From contig JBBPFI010000002.1 in the NCBI GenBank assembly GCA_037974965.1, forward strand, positions 2,790,001-2,854,000: a stretch of 64,000 nt of DNA, read 5' to 3'. Positions 12,992-22,996 of this stretch are shown here, piece after piece. The DNA is from Dacryopinax spathularia (lineage: Eukaryota > Basidiomycota > Dacrymycetes > Dacrymycetales > Dacrymycetaceae). The notes under the pieces were generated by a model. It saw nothing but the letters and a program-made list of their open reading frames with translations. It made no database searches and was not told where the DNA came from. The position numbers and the translations under genes are program-made. Every line of letters starts with the position of its first letter. Within the stretch, counting starts at the first letter, position 1.

Positions 12992-13001
12992 CTTAGGCGG
13001 C

Positions 13002-15075
13002 CTCATATTCCCCAACATAGACGACGGGCAAGCGGTCCGGAGCGTCTCCACCGCCTTAATTACCTAGGCAGTAAGGCAGTGCTTGGGCGGCGGGGCGGGT
13101 CCATACCGTCGGGATGGCAGGCAAGGAGGAAGGTGTGGACTGCCGAGTCATGCTTGCTCATCTTTCCTCATGGCGGGGGGAAAGGAGTGGGAATGGGAAG
13201 AGGGAAGAGGGAAGAGGGAAGAGGGGAGAGAGAGGGTAAGCGGCGGCCGTCCGTCTCAGGCTCTCGGCGGCGCACGGCCGGGGGACGAGGCCAGCGAGCT
13301 GGGAAGCGTTGGGAATAGGGAAGGCGTTATCAGACTTCCATTCTGTTCGGACATTCCAAGGCTGTGGGAAACTTCTCTGGACGTCGTGCGAGCCAAGGGC
13401 GGGAGCAGGCGGGAGCGTGCCGCCCTGTCAGTGCCCAATGGGAGGGGGAGGGAGGGAATGTGATTGGCGCGGCACGTCTCTTTGGTGCGGCACGACGTGA
13501 TTGGCGAGCGAGCGACGCCCGACGCCCCCGACACTCCCGACCCCCACCCGCGCCAACGAACCCTGCCCGCCCTCCGCCCTACTCCCTGCATATGGGAGAA
13601 TGAATCTGAGACGGAGGAAGCGGTGGGGTGAGAGGAAGGGGAAGGGCGGGAGTTTCATCCCCATCAACCCATCAACCCTCAACCCACCCACGGACGCCCC
13701 AACCATCAACATAAATGGAAAACATGGAAGACATCGACGTCGGGAGTGGAGAGGATGGGGGAACGAGGAATGTAGAATGTGGAATGTCGATCATCCATAT
13801 CAATTGACTTAGGTTCCATCTGCTCGGCATGCGAGCGTGTGAATTGCGTGTGATATGTACCAGAGCGTCGGGCGCGGCGGTGGGCGGCGGGGCGGGATCA
13901 ACGACGACGTCGACCACAACGACGATGATGGATGGGGCGCGGGCGCGTGACGTGTCAACGACGATCGACGGGATCCCGCCTTTCGCTCCATGCAATTTGA
14001 CAGTTTGCTTCCGGGCCGATGGGGGCGGGGTTCTTGGCTTCTTTGGACGCTGAGCGTGTGCTGCGTGTGATGGGTGCTGGGCGGGACCATGGGTGGGCGG
14101 GATCCCGCCCTTCCCTCTTCTCGTCGTTGTTCGTCCCACTGGTGGAGAGGGCCAAGGCGGGAGGGAGGGATGACTGTGCCCCGCCCTCCCTCTTCCCTCT
14201 TCCACCTTTTCCTGGTTGGCAAGGAAGCCAAAGGCGGGAAACCAACGAACTGCTAATTAACAGAGGGGAAGAAGCAGCGCTTTTCCCGTTTTTCGCAACT
14301 TGTGCAGCCTGAGGCCGCCGCTGCGCATCTGGACGCCCAGACCCTGACCGACGGACGATCCCGCCGTGCGCCTCAACGCAGGCAAACTCGGGACCGCCGC
14401 GTCGGTGGACCCTCCCATCACCAACCAACGAAGCTTCCAAAAGCCTCCGTCAAAAACGTCGGGATCGCTCGCGTCAGAGTCAGCAGACCCTTCCCGTCGT
14501 TCGGTCGTTCGTTATCTTCCACTACTGTACTCACCGCCTCAGCTCCCGTCGCCCGACGTTCAAGTTCGGCCGCCCTTCGACGACCGGATCCCGCCTGGCG
14601 CAGCGACTAAAATTGCTTATCCGGCCCTTGGCTCCCGCCGTTCTCCTCGTCGTTCATTGGCCGCCTTACCCCGCCGCGCCTGGTGGAACGTGTCCACCCT
14701 TCCTTCTGTCGTCGTTGCTCCCGCCCATGCCCTGCGCCCACCAGCACGTCGGGCGGGCCGTCCGCCGGGGGTCTCCCCGCCCTTCCATCCCGCCCTAGGC
14801 CCCCGCTCACCCCCCCGCCCCTCCCGACGTCTATAAATGCCCAGCGAGGATGACTGTGCCCCGCCGTTTTTTTCACTCATCCTCCTCCCTCCCCTCCCCC
14901 GACGCATCGCATCCCGCCGTCGACAGCGAGCTCGTCCCTTTGCCCAAATACCCGCCCGCCCCTATCCTCCTGCTGCTCCTCAGCTGCTCAGGTCTTCGTC
15001 CCTCCTCGCTTTTTGGTTAGCGTACCCCGTGAGCCTCCCCCTCCCATCCATCCAGTGCATACAAGCGAGTAAGAG
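13002..15075. promoter_or_regulatory. GC-rich upstream region rich in GGCGGGA/TCCCGCC motifs
   Basis: About 2 kb of extremely GC-rich sequence upstream of a bZIP gene. Frames in it are long only because of composition, and none is accepted. The motif GGCGGGA or its complement TCCCGCC recurs (about 13645, 13972, 14102, 14157, 14231, 14358, 14588, 14788, 14909), and the core GGATCCCGCC appears at 13971, 14099 and 14586. A 17-bp sequence GATGACTGTGCCCCGCC occurs at 14168 and again at 14849; the second copy lies in the probable leader of the bZIP mRNA, next to an upstream ATG. A regulatory function is inferred only from repetition. Confidence 0.35.
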
Positions 15076-17479
15076 ATGGCGCCCCCGCCCCCCCTCGTCG
15101 CTACTCCTCGCTCGGTGCGAGCGGGCATCCTCTCCCCCGTCCCTACCGCGCTGCTCGGCCAAGGCCCTGCTGCTCTCCCCATGAGTGAGGGGTACGTCCC
15201 CTCCTCCCTCCTCCTGCCCTCCGAGGTCGCCCAAGCTCCTCCAAGCTGGGACGGAGAGCTCGACGCCTCCCTCCTAGCGCTCATCTCGCCCATCTCGCAA
15301 GCCCCGCTCTTCACCCTTCCTCACTTCCATACTGACCCAAGTTTGTAGAACACGCACATCCACCTCTTCATCCTCGTCGGATGATCTCAGCCCTCGTACG
15401 TTCCCCAACCCAAGCCTCGGCATAAGCGCAACCACAACCGCCCCTGGAGGAGGAGAAGAGATGGGCCTAGGACCCTACCCCTCCATCCCGCCCTTCCGTC
15501 TCTCCCAAGCGCTCCTCTCAGGCGGGGTAGACTATAGCTTCGAGCCGACCAGCAACACCCTCAGCGCCCTCGGACTCGACTTCACCGACCCTCTCCCGCG
15601 GTTCTCAGCGTCGCAGGAACAGCGCGAGCTAGCCACGATCGCAGATCTGTGGGGCTCTTTCCCTGGCGGAGCTGGAGCGGGCTCACTCCCGGTGGGCGAC
15701 GACGACCAGGTGCTGGCGGGTGGAGGGCAGGCGCCGAGCAGCCAAGATGTCCTAGCGGAGTTTCTGGAGAATATCGACAATCTGTACGAGCAGGAGCGGG
15801 AGTCTCTGCAGAACTCGGCATCGGCGCCGGCGTTGGGGGGTGGCGCTGGACCGGCGGCGGGCGGCGGCGGCGGTGCAGGCGTAGGCGTGGGTGGGGGACC
15901 GCATGGTGATGGGCGGGGAACAGTCACCCCCGTTGTTGGTGAGCTTCTTTACCCCTATCTTGCCCGCCGCTTGGACTGACGACGTGTATAAATAGGTGGA
16001 GGCCGCCCCGTCGGGCATCCTCCCGCCAATGCCCGCCCTTACGTGCCCGCCAACAACGTCCCCCCTCCCGCGAACGACTTCCAGCGTCCCGCCAACGCCG
16101 ACAGAGACCTGTTTGACCTCCTCTCTTCGCCCTTGCAGGAAGAGGAGTCACCTACTGTGGTGGACAACCTCGCTCTTGGCTTGTCGCCTATTGCGTTGGG
16201 TGTGGACCCGGCGGTGCTGCATCATCATCATCTTCCTCTTCACCAGCACCACAACCAGCAGGAGCAGTACGAGCAGCAGCAACAGCAAGACGGGGAAGAG
16301 ATGCGCACTAACTCTCAAGGCCGCACCACCCGCTCCTCCACCCGCGCCCAGCAACAACAAGCGCAGCAAGCCCTCCCCACACCCTCCGCAGCCAACCTAC
16401 AGCAAGCGTCGACCAACTCCTCCCCCCTTACCGAACCCCCGCACACGCCCCTCTCAGCCCTAACCAGTATCTCCCCCCTCGTCCCCACACACCCAATCCA
16501 ACCCCCCCACCCAACCCAACCCACCCGGCCCACGCGCCCCACCCGTCCCCTCCCCACCCGCTCCCGCCCCCGCCCCCAGGCCCAAGCCCAACCTCAGCCC
16601 CGCGCCCGCTCCACCTCCACCTCCGCCTCTGCAAGTCGGATCATACCCTACACCGCCCCCGTCCAGCCTCGCACCTACGTCGGCGATTCCCTGACGGCGA
16701 GGAAGAGCGTGCAGGCTAATGTGCTTGAGAGACTGGAGCCGGGGTTGAGGGAGGGGGTTGTTAGGGTTTTGAGGGGTGAGGAGTTGAGTCAGAGTACTGA
16801 GGGCGAGGGCGAGCGGAGCGAGGCCGAGGACGAAGGCGAGGGGCAAGGCGATGGGGAAGGCGAAGCCGGGCGCAGCGAAGCCGGGCGCAGCGAGGCCGTC
16901 GAAGGCGAAGCTGTTGGCAGCGGGGCGGTTAGAGGCAGGGCTGGGCGTGCTGGCCAGGTAGGAGCGGGGGATGGGGATGGGGATGGGGATGGGGAGTCGA
17001 GTGAGTTGGGGTTGGAGAGTGAGGACGAAAAGGAGGAGGAGGAGGAGGAGGAGGAGGAGCCGCCGAGGAAGAAGAGGAAGGGGAAGGCTGCTGCTCCTAT
17101 TCCTGTCGGTTCGACCTCTTCCCGCGCCGCCGCCGCCGCCTCCACAAGTGCTACCCCCACCGCCCCCTCCAGCAACCGCCCCAGCAAGCGCCCCCGCAAA
17201 GCCGAAATCCTCCTCGCCGCCCACCTGACCCTCCAAAAAGCCGGCGACAAGCGGTTCAAGAATACGATGTCCCAACGTCGTTCCCGGGAGAAAAAGAGGC
17301 AGGAGATGGAGACGTTGCAGAGGGAGAGGGATGAGGCGCTGGAGAGGGTTGGGGAATTGGAGGAGGAGTGTGGGCGGTTGAGGGGGTTGGTGGATATGAT
17401 TTGGGGGGGGTTGGGCCCGCAGGGGTTGGGGGGGATGCAGGGGCAGGGCATCGGCGGGGGGATGGGGGGGATGCAGTGA
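15076..17479 (+). CDS. bZIP transcription factor (copy 1), atypical basic region
   Basis: Three exons (15076-15191, 15349-15938, 15996-17479) join in phase to give 729 residues. The first donor (gtacgt at 15192) is the least certain, because the sequence just after it also looks coding-like. The central part is low-complexity (Gly, Pro, Gln, Ser). A block IIPYTAPVQPRTYVGDS corresponds to the IPLDAPIQxRxY block of the other bZIPs in this window. An acidic Glu/Asp stretch then leads into a basic NLS-like PPRKKRKGK. The C-terminal basic region is NTMSQRRSREKK, where the usual Ala-Ala is Ser-Gln, followed by a leucine/valine heptad (about 45 residues) and a glycine-rich tail. It is expected to act as a nuclear DNA-binding dimer. 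It is the most divergent of the five bZIP genes here. Confidence 0.85.
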
Positions 17480-18427
17480 GCGCTGCTTGTTGAGGCCCCT
17501 GCTTCCTGTGCTTGTCGACGACTCGAACTGTGCTCGATTTTCATTTGCGCTTTTTTTTCATCTTGTTTGTTGTGAGTCTTTGGTTTGGCTACCCGTTTCG
17601 TGTGCATATCCATTTCGCTTACCGACTCCTCATTCATTCCCATCTTCTTTCACATTCCCATCTACTGCTCCATCCGGCTAGATTCCAAACTCCAAAATCT
17701 TCGCCTTGCATTTCTCATATCCCTTTGCATACTCAGTCCAATCCCCTCATCTTCAAACGCCTTGATACTGCTGATACTTTGATACTCCGATAAATGCTCC
17801 GATGACTGCTCCGACTCCGAGTTCCGATCTTGTCCATATCGATTTGCGTACGAACTTGTGTATTTGTAGATATGTTGTATATATCGTCGTGCCCACACCG
17901 CCTCCACAGGCGCATCCCTTGCACTGGATCCAAAGAACGCTTGCTGCTGCTGCCAAAGGCTAACAAACAACCCACGGAGCGCTCAGAGCCAAGAGAAGCA
18001 GCGCTTCAGCCAACGCACCACTTCCCTTCACTGCTAAACTCCGAGCAAAGGTTATCGCCGATCACGGAAGCAACCCACTATCGCGCTCTGTGAGAGACAA
18101 AGTGAGGCGCTCGTCGATGTGCGTTGCGGTAGGGGTTTACGACAAGGTTACATGACACTACGCCGTGTCGTCCATTCCTCACCTCCTACCTCTCCTCATA
18201 CCTGTTCGCAGCCTTCCTCGTGCTCATCGTCCTCCTCCTCGTCGACGGCAGTCTCGTCATTGTCAGCATCAGGAGCAACGACCCCTAAACCCAGCTCAGC
18301 CGACCCCAAGCCAATCAGCGACGAAGCAGAAGACGTAGAAGCAGAACTAGAAGCAGAATTCCAAGTCGAATATTCAGAAGAAGTAGAACCGACAGCGCAC
18401 ACGACGTCCCTCCGCCCGAACCTCACC
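17480..18427. other. Intergenic region, 3' flank of bZIP and promoter of GDA1-like gene
   Basis: Pyrimidine-rich sequence downstream of the bZIP stop, then a short degenerate repeat of GATACT/GCTCCGA units at about 17760-17830. The frame of the next gene is open upstream to 18119, but the Ser/Thr-rich translation before 18428 has no recognisable feature, and the membrane-anchor Met at 18428 is preferred. Confidence 0.35.
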
Positions 18428-20481
18428 ATGCCCGCCCCCCGCCGCCCACACATCCTCCCCCGTATAGACGAGCCCGCCTATTCCCCCCTCTCGGGCAGCT
18501 CGGGCTCTCGAAGGGGCTGGCTGGCGCCTAGTGTCTTGAGACGCGTGCTTTTGGTTCTTGTGGTGCTTGGTGCTGGGGGATGGGTGGTCGCGAGGAGCGG
18601 GGCGAGTAAGGAGCGGTTGTGGGGGTATTATGGTGGGCAGGAGGATGGTGTGTCCCCTTCTCTCTGTTCGCACTTCTCCCTCTGTCCGGCTCTTCTGGAC
18701 CGCGGAGAAGGAGTGATTGTGAAGGAAAGCTGGCTGACCAAACGGTATAGAAGTTCGATACCCCGACTCCCCCCTACCCGAAAAGCCCGCCCCATTAGAT
18801 GGTGCGGGCGAGGACGACATCATCTCCTACCTCCCTACACGTCCTCTCCCGCCTCTCGACCCCGCTCCCCCCGCTCCTCCTTCCCCAATAGAAGCAGAAG
18901 AGGAAGAAGAGGACGAAGACGCCCCCCCCATCCCCGCGCACGCCAATACCGGCCCTACATCCTTCGAGTCCGACCCCGACCCCTCCTCCACCGTTCACTG
19001 CAGTTCCCCCGCGGACCCAAACAAGCCATTAGTGCAATACGCACTCATGCTCGATGCGGGCTCGACAGGCTCCAGGATACACGTCTACAAACTCCACAAC
19101 TGCGCCTCCTCCCCCCAACTAGAATGGGAAGTCTTCCGCCAGACCCGGCCGGGCCTCTCATCCTACGCCGGCCGACCCGCAGAAGCGGCCAGTTCGCTCG
19201 ACGTCTTGATGGACGAAGCGCTCCGCGTCGTCCCGGAGAAGCTGAGGAAATGTACGCCCGTGGCGGTTAAGGCTACTGCTGGTCTGCGCTTGCTTGGGGC
19301 TAGGGAGAGTACGGAGATTTTGGGAGCGGTGGAGGAGAGGTTGAGGGAGAGGTATCCGTTTGGGGTCGTTAAGGACGGGGTGGTTATAATGGATGGGAAA
19401 GACGAAGGTTCGTCCATTTATATTTCTTACGTAATCTATCAGAAGGAGGGTGCTGACGGGTGGTGTGTTGTAGGCGTATATGCGTGGATCACTGCTAATT
19501 ATCTACTCGGCACTATTGGCTCTTCTGCCCTAGCGACCCAGAGCACGTACGCCGTCCTAGACCTCGGCGGCGCATCAACGCAAATCGTGTTCGAACCCCG
19601 GTTCTCTACGCCCGACAGCGCGCTAGAAGAAGGCGACCATAAATACACGCTGCACTTCGCCGGCCGCACACACACGCTCTACCAACACTCTTACCTGGGT
19701 TATGGGCTCATGCAAGCCCGCAGACACGTGCATAACCTCGTCGGGTTCATGTGGGATTTCGCGAAGGAAGGCGGGCGGGGCTTGGCCGACCTGGAAGAAG
19801 TTGGGAATCCGTGTTTGGCGAGGGGGACGAGCAGGGTTGTGGAGCTTGAGCTGGGGGAGAAGGTGAATGTTACTATGCTCGGAGCGGATGTGGGGTCTTT
19901 CGAGGGGTGTAATAGGATCGTAGAGCTCGTCATGGCCAAAGACGCGTAAGCCGCTTTCCTTTCCTTTCCCATCTTCAATACCCACTTCCCACTTCCCACT
20001 TTCCGAAGGCCTTACAGTGCTGATACCCGTGTATGTGCGCAGGATCTGCCACGTCAAGCCCTGCGCATTTAACGGCGTCTACCAGCCCTCGATCCTCGAC
20101 ACATTCCCACACGGCGGCATCCTCCTCCTTTCATACTTCTACGACCGTCTAACCCCGCTCCTCCCCTCCCCTCCATCCGAGTTCCACCCGCTCACCCTCC
20201 CAATCAGCACAATAGCCGACCTAGCCGGCAAGGTCTGCGCCGGCCCTGCATCCTGGGCAACCCATTTTGCCCACCTCGGGCAAGCGGTGCTGGATGAGTT
20301 GCAGGATAGACCGGAATGGTGCTTGGATTTGACGTTTCAGCATGCGCTCCTGAGACTGGGGTACGAGTTTGACGGGAAGAGGAAAGTGAGGACGGAGAAG
20401 AAGGTTAATGGCGTTGAGCTGGGGTGGGCGTTGGGGGCGACTATTGCGATGCTTGATGGGGAGTTGGAGTGCAGGATCTGA
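18428..20481 (+). CDS. GDA1: GDA1/CD39-family nucleoside diphosphatase, Golgi type
   Basis: Four exons (18428-18647, 18751-19407, 19474-19945, 20043-20481) give 595 residues, with every junction in phase. A short cytosolic N-terminus is followed by one hydrophobic anchor (residues about 38-55), giving a type II membrane protein, then an acidic Pro-rich stem and the apyrase domain. Apyrase conserved regions are visible: ACR1 LDAGSTGSR, ACR2 VAVKATAGLRLLG, ACR3 in GVYAWITANYLLG, and ACR4 LDLGGASTQIVFEP. Known role of the family: in the Golgi lumen it hydrolyses GDP (or UDP) left over from glycosyl transfer to GMP, which feeds the GDP-mannose antiporter and supports protein and lipid mannosylation. 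GDA1 is favoured over YND1 because there is a single N-terminal anchor and no C-terminal one. An in-frame upstream extension to 18119 is possible but unlikely. Confidence 0.9.
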
Positions 20482-21022
20482 TTTCCGAGATTCCGCGTAC
20501 GGGGAAGGAGGTGACTCGTAGACGGCGATGGGGTGTTAGAGGTGCTTGGGGGAGTGTGTATGATTGGTTTGTGTTTTTCTTGTCGTGTGGGAAGAGAGAT
20601 GTTGACGCCGTGCGGGATAGTGTGTGATACCTAGAGCGCCGATGGCTTGCTGTTGGCTAATACACTTTTTCTCTTTCATGCTCGGCCTTCCCTTCAGCGG
20701 GTCCAATAGAAACCTCTCGTCGGCATTCAGACTGTTCTGAGGGAGATCACTGCGATGTGCAAGGCACATTCGAGTCGTGAGCAACTCACACATCCGACTC
20801 AGTATGTGGAATGCGATAAAGTTTAAAATAGCAACCGTGCAACACGCTCATTCATTCAAGCCTATTTCTTTCTTCCAGGCTACTACAACACTTGCATAAC
20901 GACATGATGCCGCTTTCTGTGGCCTTCGGTTGGCGAAGAGGGAGAAGCGTCGGCAAGGACTCCGAACTCCTCGCAACCTGCCTGCCATGACCGGTCATCA
21001 GGCCTCACTCCTCCCGTTCTTC
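20482..21022. other. Intergenic region
   Basis: 3' flanks of two convergent genes. No convincing ORF or RNA gene is seen. Confidence 0.4.
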
Positions 21023-21387
21023 CTACTCCGTGCTCGACAAGCAGGAAATTTTCGGCGGGCAGACGGTCGGGTCATTGCCTGCAAGAGGACTGCCGGGGCT
21101 GGGGCCCTGCGCACCGGGTGGTCAGTCGGGACTCAGTGGTGGCCTGAGAAAACAGAATCCGAACTCACGTCATCATAAAGGCAGTCGATGGGCGCTCCGG
21201 GCGCGGAGCCGACTGGGTTGCTCGTATACTTGCAGTCGATCACAGGTCCGCTGTTGTCCTCCGAGGAGGAGATGGTGCTTTGGGAAATGAGCGTCTGGCC
21301 ATCCGACACGGAGAGGCAAACGCATTGCGCCGACGTGCTGGTCGTGAAGAGGAGACCGGTAAGAACAACAACGAGGCGGAGCTGCAT
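21023..21387 (-). CDS. Small secreted cysteine-rich protein, family member 1
   Basis: Two exons on the minus strand (21387-21169 and 21106-21023; 62-nt GT-AG intron, phase 0) give 100 residues. A clear signal peptide MQLRLVVVLTGLLFTTSTSA is followed by a mature chain starting QCVCL, then CKYTSNPVGSAPGAPIDCLYDD, and after the intron NDPTVCPPKISC near the end. Four paralogues in this window share the plan: signal peptide, Cys pair, C-x-Y, P-x-GS, a final Cys before the intron, and [VI]CP...C after it. A TATA-like ATATAAAA lies about 110 bp upstream of the ATG. No known function is recognised; small secreted cysteine-rich proteins of fungi are often cell-surface proteins or effectors (family-level knowledge only). 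Confidence 0.75.
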
Positions 21388-22996
21388 GATGCTGGCTGTT
21401 GCGAGAAAGGTGCGAGCTTGAGTCTTTGGCTGTTGTTGGGGATTACCTTGACGGTACTGAGCTGTTCTGGCTCTGACGAGTGCTTAGAGGCGGCCTTTTA
21501 TATCTGGGCTCTCGCCGCTTTCACCTGGTTGTCTGGCCACAGGCGATCGCAGAGTCGTTATGCGCTCGACGGACGGCAAACCCGCTGATGTATGGGAGAG
21601 GTTTACCGAACCACCGATCCCGCTTGCCCCTTGATAGTTTTAGATTCAGAAGGACCCACTCCTACCGTCTAAACTTAGCTCGCTCGGACAGGCGATTGGT
21701 GGGAGAAGCAAGGCCAATTTTATTCACTGTGGAGGAGGTGCTACGCATCTTTTGCTTGTTCATATGGTTTACCGTTTAAAAGCTTTCTCCATTGTACGAA
21801 TAAGTCAACGACACGGCCGGGTGGTAGTTGCACTGTCGTGTTTTTTTGGCCTTCATACGGTCACAAACTGGAGCCTCCCTGTGCGATCAGGATTGTTGTC
21901 TTCACTGGGCTACATTCTCAAGGTGGGTGGACGCAATGCCGGTTTCCTGTAGTTTCTTTGACCTGGTATGGTCTTCCACGTAAGCAAACTCTACATGAAA
22001 TCTCCATCCTTCCTGAAAAAGAAACCCCGAACAAGAAACTAGACACCGAGTTAAGCACCGTACAGATGGACAATCGGTCTTTATTTAGAGTAGGTTGTAC
22101 ACGCACAAGGCGCATCGCAGGACTGTGCGCTACCTCCTCAGACTGCAGGATAGTAGTCCAAACCCAACCCAGTACTTCAAACCTCGCGGGTCTTCTATCT
22201 CCTTTGTACCTTGAACTAAATAGGAATGGCGGGCCATGTCTCGGGGATTGTTTGTAAGCCGGTGACTAAATGAGTGGGCCACAGGGTCGCATGACCCGGT
22301 GATCGACAAAGAAGAGGGCTATCTTTAGCTTGTGGGAATGCTGAAATGTTTTACGTGCTTGGGTGTGAAGAGTATTGATCAGATGTCTATAGAACGGAAG
22401 AGACGTTGCGGTTCTCCAGCTCTACATGGACGACGACGAATCTTCGTTCGTCGACGTTGTCGCCTGCTGCATACAATCCCTGCGTGTCTTGGACTTCCAT
22501 GTGGTCGGATCCAGTCGCCTTGGTCACTCGACATCGCGGGAAAGGTTTTCTTATTGTATGAGTGTGTGTGCATACGAGAAAGTAGACTACTGTACAAGAA
22601 CAGCAAGTTGCTCCGGTTCTGCAGGGCAACAGACAAATGGCAATGAACCCAGATGGACGGCGGGGTCAACCCGGCTCAGGTCAACCACGCCGTCCATCAA
22701 GCCGAAAGAACGGTACCCAGTACACCGGCAGTTAGGCTACGATCTTGACAGATCGAGGACAGAGCTGGAAACTTGGAGAAAGCTGAGAAAAGAAGAGAGA
22801 GAAAGGAAGGAGTGGTTTGGGAACGTTTTACATAGACTCAGACACGAAACGCCTTGAGCCTACCGGGATGCATCATCACCCGACGTTGGTGGAGAATAGA
22901 GAGAAAGAGAGGGGTATGGGAGGAGATATTACAGATTCAAGGAGCAGGAAAAGGATAGACGAGAATAGTACTGGCACGCCGACTGTTGAGAGTCGG
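21388..22996. other. Intergenic region upstream of secreted-protein gene 1
   Basis: About 1.6 kb without an accepted gene. CAGCGGGTTTGCCGTCCGTC (minus strand, about 21565-21585) closely resembles a sequence at about 45605-45628 upstream of family member 3. TGACTAA (22263-22269), an AP-1/Yap-type site, lies 876 bp upstream of the ATG. The part near 22900 is probably the 3' end of the cyclin transcript. Confidence 0.35.

Noticed and set aside
16460-17643. Long minus-strand frames (271 and 284 codons) antisense to bZIP copy 1
   Set aside because: Their translations are complementary-strand images of the Gly/Pro/Glu repeats of the bZIP gene; no start context or domain of their own.
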